DNA from: Pseudozyma flocculosa PF-1
Taxonomy: Eukaryota; Basidiomycota; Ustilaginomycetes; Ustilaginales; Ustilaginaceae
Reading direction: 5' to 3'
DNA: 64,000 bases
Assembly (NCBI RefSeq): GCF_000417875.1
Contig: NW_006920872.1
Coordinates: 759,287 to 823,286 of the forward strand
Within the stretch, counting starts at the first letter, position 1, and the number at the start of each line of letters is the position of its first letter. Under the pieces are notes generated by a model. It saw only the letters and a list, made by a program, of their open reading frames with translations, was not told the origin of the DNA and searched no databases. This document shows positions 33,709 to 44,347 of this stretch, piece after piece. The position numbers were made by a program, and so were the translations under genes.

Positions 33709-36700
33709 GGTGGCGATGCGCTGCGAAGGTGTGTGATATTGTTGAGACGGAGCAGAGAGTAGCGTTTGGGACCGACCGATTGGAGCTAGCAGTCGAAGGT
33801 GAACGATGCAGCAATGGCGAACGTGCAGAGGTGCGCCGGGGCGAGGGACGGATAGAAGGAGCAAGAAGGAGCAGGAGCAGGAGCAGAAGAAGGAGCAAGA
33901 GGTACGGAGGTGCGACAGGCCCCGTCCGTTAGTACGAGGAAGACGGAAGAGATGAAGAGGGAGATGGTGGAAAGGTGGCGAGGAAGGAAGAAGGCGAGAT
34001 GGAAATGCGGGGATGGAGACAGCAGGCCAGCCTGTGTAGGCTAGCACGAAAGTCTTTTGAGGGGGCAGGCGCAAAGCAGGCGAGTCAGAAGGAGCGAGGT
34101 CGAGGGGTTCACCAGCGTCCTGGCGTGTGATGAGCTCGAGGGGCCCGGGGCCAGGCCTGCTGCGCTTCTGGCCTCTTTGTGCATCTATGAGCCGAGTCGC
34201 GAGAGGTGGAGAGGCTGGTGTCGCCAGAGGCCGCTGCGCCGGATCTAGGTAGCAAGCAGGCAAGGCGAACCCACTTCGTGCTTGGTACCTAGCCATCTGC
34301 ATCCGCCGTCGAGTTGCCACCGTCGGCCTTCCACCCCGAGGGCCAGGCCAAGCAAGCGCACGAGGCTTGGGTCCAAGCTTGGCAGGTGAGCCAGCACCTC
34401 GAGCAACCAGCAGCGGCCAGGCCGTAGCCTTAGGACCGCAACCTTGCCTGCGAGCGTGCCGCCTTAGCTTGCTTTTTGGCTGGAGAGCGGCTCATCCGTC
34501 CAAGAAAGCAAGCAAGCAAGCAAGCGTGGCGCTCCCTCGAGGCCGGGGTAATCCGTCTCGCTTCACTCGCTGCACCATCCAAGGGAACCCTGCCTACAGC
34601 CCGCAGGCTTCATGCGCAGAGCACCGAGGTAGTGTAGGACGTCGACGGCCGGCAAAAGTCGGCGCTGCCTTGCGTAGCTCTCCCTACTCCTCGGCGCGAC
34701 ATCACGCAGCCCTCGAACCTGACGCTGTGACGTGGTTGCGGCGTCGTGCTTGGTGAGGTACGGTAGCGACCGGCTCGGTTCTCAGGCAGGCCCATGTAGC
34801 TTGTGTAGCGCCGCTGCCCGCTCTGACGCAAGAGCAAGACGCTCCTCGCCCGCTCCACGGCAACCCTACATACATCGCAGGCTCGTCACGCCTCGTCGTC
34901 CGCAACACAAACATAGCACGATCGTGCATCTAGAGCATCGTTCTCGCAACGTTGCGTCGTTGACGGTGATGGTCTCGTTGTGCGAAAGGCGATGTAGACT
35001 TCTGCCTCTGATCTTAGCGGCCAGCCTCGGTCGCAAATCGCCGCCGGGCAGCCTTTTCCTCCTCGGTCGGTGGTTGGCTCACGTCGAGTCAGGACTAGCT
35101 GTGCCGTTCTGCATCTCCGCCGACGTTCTTCTTGCCGGTCTGCGGCGATGCGTACAATCATAGGAACCAACGTACTATAACGTACGCCGGAGCTCAACGA
35201 CGCTGCAGTCGGAAAGCACGGGTGGCCAACGCTGTCCCCGTCCGACGGTTTGAGCTTGGCCATACGGGAGCCAAACGCGGCGTCGAGACGTTCGGAAGCG
35301 GGCCCGACGGGCCGACAAAACTTTAGCCTGGCGAGCTCAGCTGACCTAGCCTAGCCTGGCAGCGCCCCACGAGGTCATGGGCTCGCCCCGTGGACGTGAA
35401 CCAACGCTGATGCCGGCGCCTTCCCTGGACCGATGTCACCGTACGCGTCGTTTTTCTGCCCACCCTGCCACGGTACATACCTACCGTACCGACACCGGAC
35501 CATCCCTTCGTAGACATCCACCTGGGCATGTGGCTCGTTGCACGCTTGCTTCGTCGTCGTCTTGGTCGTCGCTGAGCGTGAGGGTTGGGCAAAGGTGTCT
35601 CCGTGGACGGCAAAAGGCCGACTCTCGAGCGACGCAGCGGCGTATGTACCGGGGCGAAGAATCTTTTCTTGCGGAGATTTCGAGGCACGTCGGCAGGTAG
35701 GGGAGAAGCGGGATTTCGCCGTTTACGCCGGAACGGGCGGGCGGAGAATTTTTGGGGGGGCCGCCGCTTCAGCTTGCGCAAGCTTGCAAGCTTGTCGGTC
35801 GAGGTCAGAAGCCTGAGCTGGCATGCATGGCCTGCTTGCGTGGCTCGATTTGCGTCATCTGGAAAATTTCCCTTCATGCCGAAGGCACGCACGCACGCCG
35901 CAAGCAGGCAGGCAGGCAGGCGAGGCGGCAGAACGTCGAGATCAGACCTTGGCAAACGCAGCCGGGCCGATGGGTCCAAGCCGCGGTCCGACTTGGCTGC
36001 GGCCACGACCGCCGCCGCATCGTCCACCAGGAAGCGCCGGATCGGCGCTGGCAGGCGGAATCGGCTCGAGGTGGCTCCCGATACCGCACGCCGATCTTCG
36101 GTCGCACGTCGCTCGTGGCCGCCAAAGCCGTACCGTGGTTTCGGGCTGGAACGCAAACCACCTGCCTGCTCCTCGTCCATCATCGCAAACATGGCAATCT
36201 TTGTGCGCTTTCCCTCGTTGTGCGTACGATCCTCTTGAGACGAACATCGTACGCCTAACACCATTCCATGCTACCGCAAGCAAGCAGGTAACTGTAGGTG
36301 CACGTCGGCCTGCGCGCACGCAGCCCAACCGGGGCCCCTCCCCTGCCTTCGTATGCATGATCGGCCGTGAAACGACGTGCATCCATCGACTGATGCTGGG
36401 GCGACGCCTGCACATGTGTATGGCTTGCCCTCGTCTGACGCCGCCGCTCCTCGTGCGGAGACCCCGCACCCTAGCAACTCGACGGCGAGAGCCGCCGTTC
36501 TCGGGCGCCCCTACTGCCCCTGATTGGCGGCGAGATCCGCTTAAACCAGCATCTTGTCTCCGCCCCCTCCGCGCGACCCCGCTCGCCATGCTCGCTCGCT
36601 GCCGAGACAGGGAGAAAGGCGGCGGACGCACGGAGCTTTCCGACGGCCGCTCAGTCGACCCTCGAAACTGTCGTACCCCATGGCAGGGTCGGACCTTCGC

Positions 36701-37066
36701 CGCAGATGAGCCCATAGTGCTTGCTTTGGGGTACGATAGCGATCTCCAGCGGAAGAGGGCGATCGGCCTGAGTCGGTATTCGGTGAGCAGAGGGGACGAG
36801 TCGATGGACGATAGACGACCGGGTCTGTTCAGGCGGAAGATGGGTTGCAGTCAACGCGGCTGCGATTAAAAGGCGCAGAAGCAGGGCCTGGTGACGGTCG
36901 GAGATGGTGACGAGTTGCCTTGGAACGCTGCGTGCGGATCCGCTTGGGGTCACGGATCGGGGCAGGTGCGCGGGTATCGATGAAAAGAGTCTGCAGCGGC
37001 GGGATCGTATGTAAAGTCGTCTGGTCGAGGGCGATGTTCGTTGGCGTATCCCCGATGGCACGCCGA
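33709..37066. other. 3.4 kb region without a convincing gene
   Basis: This is the longest gene-poor stretch of the window. The first few hundred bases are presumably transporter 5' UTR and promoter. From about 34250 to 37060 the sequence has lower GC and mixed third-position bases, and overlapping open frames up to 348 codons on both strands (35823-36869 plus; 36264-35323 and 36715-35942 minus), none with a recognisable domain. Short GCAA/AAGC runs (about 34505-34523) and GCAGGCAG (35903-35921) are present. No tRNA or rRNA and no transposon termini were seen. It may hold a lineage-specific gene, a non-coding RNA or a decayed element. Confidence 0.5.
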
Positions 37067-37603
37067 CTAGGGCTCGACGGCATTCGACAGCTTCTCGAAA
37101 AAGTCGTGCCAGACCTGGTCGGCGATGCTGGCGTGCTGAGGCGTGGTGGTGTCAAAGGTGCGTTTGTCCTTGTCGACGCCGAGCCCCTTGAGCTGCCGCT
37201 GGACGAGCTTGGCGAGCTGCTGGTCCGAGTCGAGCATGGCCATGGACCAGGGTGCGAACGGCTTGGGGCGATCGTGCGGCGCGATGGGGGTGTTTGGGTT
37301 CATCATGCCCTCGACAAAGGCCTTCATGAGGGCGAGTGCGACGGGGACGGCGAGGCGCTGCGGCTGGTCGGCGTCGTCGATGGCGGCGGGCAGCTTTTCG
37401 ACGTGGACGTAGCGGCTGTCCGGGTTGACGAGGTGGAGCACGAGCCCTGGCGGCTCGAGCGTCACCTTTCGGACGGAGAGCACCCAAAGGTTGTCGACCT
37501 TGCCGCTGGGCGTCTTTTGGGTGCGCGGCAGGGCGCTGTACGCCTTGGCCAGCTCGTAGGGCGTCGAGGGCGTCGAGGGCGTCGAGGTCGACGGCTGCGA
37601 CAT
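37067..37603 (-). CDS. Uncharacterised 178-aa protein
   Basis: I do not recognise this protein. The frame has the strong GC third-position bias of real genes here and reads like a compact globular protein after a short Ser/Thr/Pro N-terminus (STPSTPSTP). Central residues DNLWVLSVRKVTLEPPGLVLHLV and YVHVEKLPAAIDDADQPQRL suggest beta strands; then come a helix (ALALMKAFVEGMMNPNTP) and a C-terminal helical part (QQLAKLVQRQLKGLG, QVWHDFFEKLSNAVEP). There is no signal peptide or membrane segment. The start at 37603 is preferred; an in-frame ATG at 37675 would add 24 residues. It is divergently arranged with SOD2 over 653 bp. Soluble, possibly cytosolic; function unknown. Confidence 0.65.
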   Translation of the reverse strand: MSQPSTSTPSTPSTPYELAKAYSALPRTQKTPSGKVDNLWVLSVRKVTLEPPGLVLHLVNPDSRYVHVEKLPAAIDDADQPQRLAVPVALALMKAFVEGMMNPNTPIAPHDRPKPFAPWSMAMLDSDQQLAKLVQRQLKGLGVDKDKRTFDTTTPQHASIADQVWHDFFEKLSNAVEP

Positions 37604-38256
37604 GGTGGTATTGTCGGGAGGTCGGTGTTTGGGCGAGACGGAGGCGTCGAGCGGACGAGCGGGTGCGGTGCCCACACAGGCGACGTCGCGAGTGGCCGCA
37701 ATGGGCGGGGCCGAGTTGATATACGAGGTGCTAAGGTGAGGCGAAGGTGTCGAGTGGCCTGGCCGAGGGAGTGGGGGCGCGAGAAGGTGTGGCTGGACCC
37801 TTGCCTGCTGGCCTCTTTGGCTGCTCGACTTTTCCAGAAAGCAGCGTCCGTGCGCACAGAGGCGGGCCCAAGGCCGAGCCTCGGATAGAGTGATCGGAGG
37901 TGCCGCTTATAACCCTTGCCTGTGACGCAAAGAGAAAGAGCGTGTGGAGGTTGCCCTCAGGCTGGCCCGCCTGCTCGGGCTCGACAGCGCTGCGCTCTGG
38001 CCGGCCTGATCCGCCTGCTTGGGGGGGCTGACCTTTGCGGCCACCCCGGCTACCGCCGCCCCGCCCGGCCGCTCGCGCCCGTGCCAACAGCGGAGAGGCC
38101 GGTGCGCCAGAATGTGACTGAGAAGAGCTTAGCCATCGTCGGCTGGTCCGCACCAGCTCCTTCCCTCCTCACCACCAGCCCATCTTGCTACTCTTGCTCT
38201 ACCTGCCACTACTACTACTCTGCTGCCCACCAACTTTCGCAACACACATCGTCACC
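37604..38256. promoter_or_regulatory. Divergent intergenic region, unknown gene / SOD2
   Basis: 653 bp between divergent starts. The segment directly before the SOD2 ATG (about 38160-38256) is pyrimidine-rich with ACTACTACT, typical of a fungal 5' leader. No stress-response element can be assigned with confidence. Confidence 0.45.
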
Positions 38257-39181
38257 ATGATCCGAACCGCTCTTGCCCGCACCGCCGCCTCGGCTCCCCT
38301 GCGCGCCACGGGCTTCAAGGCCGCCGCGCCCCTCGTCGGCGCCCGCTCCAAGCACACCCTGCCCGACCTGCCCTACGACTATGGCGTGAGTAGCGCCGAG
38401 CCTTCCTCTCCCCTTGCCTCTTTCTCCGCCACTACTGTCCGTCGCCTCTAACTCGCCTTCGCCGTCCACACGACTGTACCCCCTCCTCGACGACCCCACG
38501 ACAGGCGCTTGAGCCCGCCATCTCGGGCCAGATCATGGAGCTGCACCACAGCAAGCACCACCAGACCTACGTAAACGGCCTCAACACGGCCGAGGACCAG
38601 CTCTCCGAGGCGCTCCACAAGCGCGACGTCAAGGCCGCCATCGCCGTCCAGAAGGCCATCAACTTCAACGGCGGCGGCCACATCAACCACACCCTCTTCT
38701 GGCAGAACCTCGCGCCCCCCAAGCAGGGCGGCGGCGAGCTCGCCGCCGGCCCGCTCAAGGACGCCATCGACCGCGACTTTGGCAGCCTCGACGGCCTCAA
38801 GCAGAAGTTCAACGGCCAGATCGCCGCCATCCAGGGCAGCGGTTGGGGATGGCTCGGCTACAACCCCACCACAAAGAAGCTCGACATTGTCACCACCGCC
38901 AACCAGGACCCCCTGCTCTGTGAGTGGCCCGCCACCGCGACCAGCCCGACGACGTCCAACCTCCTCTCATCGCGTCCCATCTGCTGACAGCTTTCACCCT
39001 GCCGCGCGACATGTCCCCTATTCCCCCCCGCATCGCAGCCCACGTCCCTCTGATCGGCGTCGACGCCTGGGAGCACGCCTTCTACCTCCAGTACCAGAAC
39101 GTCAAGGCCGACTACTTCAAGGCCATCTGGCAGGTCATCAACTTCAAGGAGGCCGAGGCCAGGCTCAACAAGGCCCAGTGA
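38257..39181 (+). CDS. SOD2: Mitochondrial manganese superoxide dismutase
   Basis: Three exons: 38257-38385, 38505-38919 and 39039-39181 (228 aa); both introns are 119 nt. It converts superoxide to hydrogen peroxide and oxygen in the mitochondrial matrix. The first ~31 residues are an Arg/Ala-rich presequence; the mature protein probably starts near [12 protein letters not shown]. Metal ligands are recognisable by comparison with human SOD2: His in [13 protein letters not shown], His in [10 protein letters not shown], and Asp and His in [12 protein letters not shown]. The [10 protein letters not shown] segment favours the Mn form, and [21 protein letters not shown] is the usual helix. The last intron falls just before the metal-ligand segment and is phase 1 ([17 protein letters not shown]). 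Confidence 0.96.
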
Positions 39182-39326
39182 AAGCCGTTGATGGTGTGAA
39201 AGACAAAGGTAGTTGCCGCTGGGCCGGGACCACACCCGGGCCCATCCGGTATCGTTTGTCGATGAATGCAAGTCGTCGCTTCGTGTTCCTGCGCTTTCGC
39301 AGCCGCTGCCGCGCGTGCTGGCTCGC

Positions 39327-41483
39327 TCAGAAGTGCATCCCGCCCCCGCCCTCCTCGCCGCCCATCTGCATGCTGAAAGCGAGGGCGACGAGGGCGGCCT
39401 CTTTGCGCCGTCGCTCCAGGTCCGGTATCGCCCTCACCCTCTCGGCGTGCATCTGGAGGGTGCGGAACTGGGCCGAGAGATCGTGTGTGCCCTCCTCGTC
39501 TGACGCTGCCGCCATCGCGTTCGTATCGAAGCCTCCGAAGCCGAGCGGGCCCATATCCAGCCTCGTCGCTGCATTCAGACCGAGTGCACCGTCGTCGAAG
39601 TCGTCAAAGTCGTCAAAGTCGTCGCTGAAACGCGAGTCGGACAAAGCTTGACCGACACCCCGCCCGCCGTCGACGTCGGTACCCGAAGATCGAGGAGGGG
39701 CAGCGGCAGGCGTGGCGGCCGCGACGAAATCGTCAAAGTCGTCATCGAACGTCGTCGCCACTACTGCCTCGTGCTGCTGCTGCTGCTGTTGCTCTTGCTG
39801 CTCACCAGTCGGTGCGGGTGGGATCGACGAACGTCCCCACGTGCCTCCCGACTGCGCCGTCCGCCGACGGCCAGCTGGGTTCGGTTGCACTGCCCCCGCC
39901 GCCGCCGCCGCCGCCGCCGTTTTGGATCCCGACTGGTCGTTTGCTGCAGAGGCCGAGGCGGAGAAGGAGGAGGAAGACGAGGGCCAGGCTGGATCCTCGC
40001 TCTCGAGGAACGCCTCGAGCTCTTCCAAGGCGCGAGGGTTCGTGGGTAGCGGCAGGTCCATCTTGCCGTCTGCCCCAGCCCCGCCCTCGCCCTCGCCCTC
40101 GCCCTCGCCCTCGCCCGTCACAGGGTGCAAGGAGAAGCCGTGCTCGAGGCGCGCAAGGAACGCTCGAGCCAGTGCCTCGTCGACCTCGTCGGGCGTCGCG
40201 TGCTCCTCGAGGCCCAGCGAGGGAAAGCGCGGTGCGACAGAGGGGTCCGACGGTGCTCTGAGCCCGGCACCGTCTTCGAATCCGGCGCCGTCGTTGTCGT
40301 CGTCGTCGGCCTCGCGCTCCTCGTCACGACGAGGGCGCCAGTCCGAAAAGCTGCCGGTGGCAAGCCCAGTCGATGGGGCGAAGAGTGTTGCGCCTCCGTC
40401 TGCTTCTTGGTCGAGTCGGCGCATCGCGCGCCCCTGTGCTTCGTCCTTGCGCATGAGGCCGGGCCAGGGGTGGGTCATGAGGGCCTCGCGCACCCTCTCG
40501 ATGCCCTCGGCCTCCTGGCCTTCCTCGCCATCGCTTCCGCTGTCGGTTCCATCGTCGCTGAATGAATCGGATCCAGTGCCGTCCACGCCCAGATCGACGT
40601 ACTCCCACCCGTCGGTGGCGTAGAGCTCCACGAGATCGTCCCGAGATGCGGCCAGACCTCGGTCCTTGGGGCCAGAGGTGGAAGCCTGCCCCGCGTCGGC
40701 ATCGACGTCGAGCGGTCGAGGTGTCGGAAGGCCAACAACGAGCGAGACGCCAAGGCCGAAGCCCGATATCCCCGCACCCTCCTCGTCCTCGTCGCCTGTT
40801 GTTCGGTCTGGATCCGCCACGGCCGAAAGCCCAGCCAGGATCCTCTTGTGGGTCGACAGGGAAGCGGAGGAGTCGACGACGAGGACGAGGGCCGGGACAC
40901 CTCGCAGCCTTTGCGCCAGACGGTCGTTGGCATCCTCGCCGGATGAGGGCATCGGCGTCGACGAAGAAGGTCCGACTTCGACTGAAGCACGTTGCTGGGC
41001 GAGCGCATCAAAGACGTCGCCTGTACCGGCCTGGGGACGCCTCTGGCTGCCCAGGCCGCGGGGCTTTCTACACTGCACGACGGAGGCCACTTCTTCTGGC
41101 CTCAAGCCTCGGACCTGTACATCGGCGTCGTAGTAGCGGTTCGAGATGTGCCAGGCCACCGAGATGCCGTCCTGCTGCTGGTGGTGGTGCGGTGCTGCCG
41201 ATGCTGACCCGTCGGACGCGAGCGCGGCGGGGGCAGCGTAGACAAACGAGCTGGCACCATCGTCATCCTCGTCGTCGTCATCCTCGTCGTCGTCGTCGTC
41301 GTCACCGTGTCTTTTGACGGAAGAGCCGGTGACGATGGGCTCGTCTGGCTGTGCGCCCTGGACGATGGCGTGGATCAGGTTGACGGTCGAGGTCCAGATT
41401 GCGGCGCTGGTGCGGTGGCGGCTGGTTTCGAGCAGCGGCAGCACCGCAATGGTGTTGGCGCGGTCGTTGACGTCGTCAAGCAT
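39327..41483 (-). CDS. p34/AAGAB (Irc6)-like adaptin-binding protein
   Basis: Single 718-aa frame. Residues about 85-260 contain DGISVAWHISNRYYDADVQVRGL and, later, LRGVPALVLVVDSSAS, which fit the Rab-like fold of alpha- and gamma-adaptin binding protein p34 (AAGAB), an assembly chaperone for AP-1 and AP-2 adaptor complexes. The C-terminus has the family helix HAERVRAIPDLERRRKEAALVALAF. Between lie repeated acidic-aromatic motifs (DDDFDDFVAA; RFSDDFDDFDDFDDG) plus Asp, Gln and Glu-Gly repeats. The first residues (NTIAVLPLLETSRHRTSAAIW) sit where a nucleotide-binding loop would be expected, but no GxxxxGK motif is visible. An in-frame Met at 41750 would add a hydrophobic 89-residue extension that looks like UTR. 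Confidence 0.68.
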   Translation of the reverse strand: MLDDVNDRANTIAVLPLLETSRHRTSAAIWTSTVNLIHAIVQGAQPDEPIVTGSSVKRHGDDDDDDEDDDDEDDDGASSFVYAAPAALASDGSASAAPHHHQQQDGISVAWHISNRYYDADVQVRGLRPEEVASVVQCRKPRGLGSQRRPQAGTGDVFDALAQQRASVEVGPSSSTPMPSSGEDANDRLAQRLRGVPALVLVVDSSASLSTHKRILAGLSAVADPDRTTGDEDEEGAGISGFGLGVSLVVGLPTPRPLDVDADAGQASTSGPKDRGLAASRDDLVELYATDGWEYVDLGVDGTGSDSFSDDGTDSGSDGEEGQEAEGIERVREALMTHPWPGLMRKDEAQGRAMRRLDQEADGGATLFAPSTGLATGSFSDWRPRRDEEREADDDDNDGAGFEDGAGLRAPSDPSVAPRFPSLGLEEHATPDEVDEALARAFLARLEHGFSLHPVTGEGEGEGEGEGGAGADGKMDLPLPTNPRALEELEAFLESEDPAWPSSSSSFSASASAANDQSGSKTAAAAAAAGAVQPNPAGRRRTAQSGGTWGRSSIPPAPTGEQQEQQQQQQHEAVVATTFDDDFDDFVAAATPAAAPPRSSGTDVDGGRGVGQALSDSRFSDDFDDFDDFDDGALGLNAATRLDMGPLGFGGFDTNAMAAASDEEGTHDLSAQFRTLQMHAERVRAIPDLERRRKEAALVALAFSMQMGGEEGGGGMHF
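40084..40116 (-). repeat. Coding hexanucleotide repeat, Glu-Gly run
   Basis: About five (CCCTCG)n units on the plus strand encode alternating Gly-Glu in the p34/AAGAB-like protein (minus strand). Confidence 0.8.
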
Positions 41484-42036
41484 CTTATAGGGCCGACGAG
41501 GAGTGGATGAGGTGACGAGGGAAGTGACAGGAGAGGATGCATGGGAGGTCAAGGACGGAGGCAAGGCAGGAAAGAGGGCCGAGGTGACGCTGCCGCTCGC
41601 TGGCATGGGCCCGTGCGGCCAGAAGAAAGCCAGCAAAGACAGGGTCCAAGCCACCAAACACAGCCTCCGACCGCCGACGCTCGCCACCACCGTCCGCAGG
41701 TGCTCGAGCCTCGTGTACCGCCGCTCCTTGCGCCGTCGAACAGGCTGCAATCCACGTCATGGGCGAAGCATCGACCGGCCGCGTTGATTGCTCGATTCAG
41801 AACAGGGAAGGACTACAAACGAAAGGGCGGCCGATCAGGTCGAGGAGGGGATCCTCGCCGGCGGTGACGGCGCCGACGAGGCCAAGGAGACGATGGACAA
41901 AAGCGAACGGCGCAAGACCAGGCGAGCGCACCAGGTGGGAAAGGAAGTCGTCCTCAGAGACCAAGTGATCACGGAGCCAGCGGGCATCGAAGCGGCGCAA
42001 AGAGGCCCGAGCAGCCAGCACGGCTCCCGCGCTCGC
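41484..42036. other. Intergenic region between two minus-strand genes
   Basis: 553 bp between the p34/AAGAB-like start and the SDR stop. It should contain the SDR 3' end and the promoter of the adaptin-binding gene. No feature recognised. Confidence 0.45.
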
Positions 42037-43862
42037 TCACTTGGTCGCGGCGCCCGTCTGCTGCTGCTGCTGCTGCTGCTGCTTGAGGTGGTGCTGGTGG
42101 ACCGCCACCTGCTTGAGCATCTCCTTGATCGACTGCTCAATCGGCGTGTACTGGATCTTGAAGCTCGTCAGGGCGCTGTCGTACGTGTTGGCAGCCTCCA
42201 TGGGCGGCTGCCGACGGCGGATGTAGAAGGAGCAGAGCGAGGCGAGCGAGGCAAGGGCAAAGGGCAAAGGCGCGAGCACCTCGTCAGCGTCCGAAGACCG
42301 CGTGGCACGCCCCAACGAGAGGACGACGACGAGACGGGCGTAGGGCCTCACCTTGGCAGTGGCGATGCTGGGAGCCGGGTTGAGCTGGAAGTCTCCGACC
42401 TGCTTGGCCCACTCGTACATCTGTGCCAGGCGAGCGTCGCCGCCGAACAAGGGGGAGAAGGATGGATGTCAGCACCGTCATCGCCTGCTCGCCATCGTCG
42501 CCGCCACCGCGGATGCGGGGCCAGGCCGCTGAGGAGACTCACGTCCTGGTACGAATAGTGGCCCGCCTCGAGCACGTGGCGCTTGCCGTCGCACGTCGCG
42601 TCGAGCAGGCACTCGGCCGCCGCCCTGGCCACGTCCCTGGCGTCGACAAAGCCCACGCCGTACAGCGGGTGGACGTCGCCTCCCGTGAGGGCGTCGACGA
42701 CGAACTTGTTGGCGCCGCGCGGGCCAACGGGCAGCAGCTCTGGGCCGACAATGTACGACAGCAGCAGCGCCGACATCTGGAACGGCTTCTTGTCGCCCGT
42801 CGCGCGCCACCAGTCCCAGGCTTCCTTTTCGCCGAGGGCGCTGGAGAGGGAGGGCAAGAAGGGGAGCGGGCGGTAGGATGACGCGAAAGGAGGGAAGTCG
42901 GTGTCAGATGCGCCGTCCGCCAGTCGCAGTCGCAGTCGCCTCCAGCGCCGTCGCCGCTCATCGTCGCCGGCGGACTCACTTGCAGGCGGCAAACACGTGC
43001 TGGACGTCGGTCATCTTGCAGGCCTCCTCGCGCGTGACGTTCTGCGACGAGCGGTACGGGCAAGGCGGGGCGAGGTGACAAAGAGGAGAGAGGAGGCCCG
43101 GTCAGCCATCGTGCGAGGGCGCGGTGCGGCGATGCAGGCGGCTGCGACCGAAACGGCTCTGCTCACCAGCCACGAGTCCTGTGCGAGGCCGTTGGAAGCG
43201 AGCGGAGGAGGAGCAGCAATCGCGCCGAGGGTGCTAGGGGATCAGTGGTGTGAAGCGAACGCCAGCGAGGCGGACACGACGCGACGCGACGCGGCGGGCG
43301 CCCTTGCCCTTGCCGCCGCCGTCGTCGGCGCCGGGCCTCGACTCACCGCGGTAAAGTGCTGGCCGGCCTTGGTGGCGTCTCCGAGGGCGTACGTGGCGCT
43401 GATGAGGCAGACCCTCTTGACGGTGCCGGCCTTTCTGGCGCTCTCGAGGAGGCAGCGGGTGCCGCCGAGCGAGGGCGCCACCATGTCGCGCTCGGCGTCG
43501 CCGCGGAACGAGCCCGGGTTCCTCGAGACGGTGAGCATCAGGTACGTGGCGCCGGCCATGATGGCGTCGCACGTCGCCGCGTCGCAGGGGTCGGCGCACA
43601 CGACAATCTCGAGGTGGTCGTGCGCCTCGGCGTAGCCGCAGAACGAGTGGCGCAGCACGTCGGCCTTTTCCTGGCTCTTGCACGCCGCGCGCACCTTGAC
43701 CTTGTGGTGGAGCAGGTAGCCGACGAGGTGCGCGCCGAAGTGCGACTCGGCCTGGTTGACGACCACCACGTCCTTGGCGTCAAACTCCTTGGACAGCTTG
43801 CCCGTGACGAGGTGCGTCATGCTCGAAATGGCGCCCTTGAGGCCCGACATCATCGACGACAT
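42037..43862 (-). CDS. Extended-SDR (NAD(P)-dependent epimerase/NmrA-like) protein, exon frame problem
   Basis: Exons supported: 43862-43347, 43041-42980, 42840-42543, 42420-42352 and 42207-42037; these five join in frame (371 aa). The fold is an extended short-chain dehydrogenase: beta1 DVVVVNQAESHFGAHLVGYLLHHKVKVRAA, substrate-side GTVKRVCLISATYAL, then EEACKMTDVQHVFAAC, ALGEKEAWDWW, LYGVGFVDARDVARAA and a C-terminal poly-Gln. A further good-looking exon at 43233-43167 (TLGAIAAPPPLASNG...DSWL), with a TAG acceptor, a GTGAGC donor and two normal-sized introns, is 67 nt long and breaks the frame. The cofactor loop lacks the usual GxxGxxG. Either a 1-nt sequence error is present, or the 305-nt intron is real and the extra exon is not used. 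Substrate unknown. Confidence 0.7.
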
Positions 43863-44299
43863 GGCGACGGCGTTGGCTGACGGCGTGTGGAGGATGGTGG
43901 CGATGGCGACAAGGGAGAGTCGGATAGCGGTGGCAGGCTAGTGTAGTGTGTGGCAGAGGCTGGAAGTCGAAGGCGGTGTGAAAGATGGATGGGTTAGAGG
44001 TGTCGATGGTGTGAGGGTAGGGTGATGGAGGACAGGATGGAGGATGGGACGGCGAGGGAGGGGAAAAAGGGGCGGCCAGGGGGGCAGCTCGGGGTCGGCC
44101 GGTTCTTATAGACGGCAGGCGAGCACGGCGAGCGACTCTCGATTGCGCAGAGGCCGCCTCCAGGCCAGCCTTGACCGACGAACGGCCAGAGCCACGGTGG
44201 CGAGGCGAGGCGAGGCAAAGCGGACCGCCGCCACCTGGCCTGCCTGCCTGCCTCCGCGGTGCTGGCCGCGGTGGCGGTGCAGCGATCGATCCAGCTCGA

Positions 44300-44347
<48 letters not shown>

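Noticed and set aside
32860..34320. 486-codon minus-strand frame overlapping the transporter start
   Set aside because: It contains the true transporter N-terminus, but its upstream 200 residues are Pro/Leu/Ser UTR translation and its end reads through intron 1 into the wrong frame.
34700..34790. Possible tRNA (GGTTCGA-like B box on the minus strand near 34711)
   Set aside because: The flanking bases cannot form the 5-bp T-arm stem and no A box or acceptor stem fits.
35323..36264. 313-codon minus-strand frame in the gene-poor region
   Set aside because: Mixed third-position base use, Arg-rich, overlaps an equally long plus-strand frame, no family similarity. Kept only as a region-level note.
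44301..44346. CRISPR-like or satellite array
   Set aside because: Units are four bases with no spacers; it is a plain microsatellite in a eukaryotic genome.
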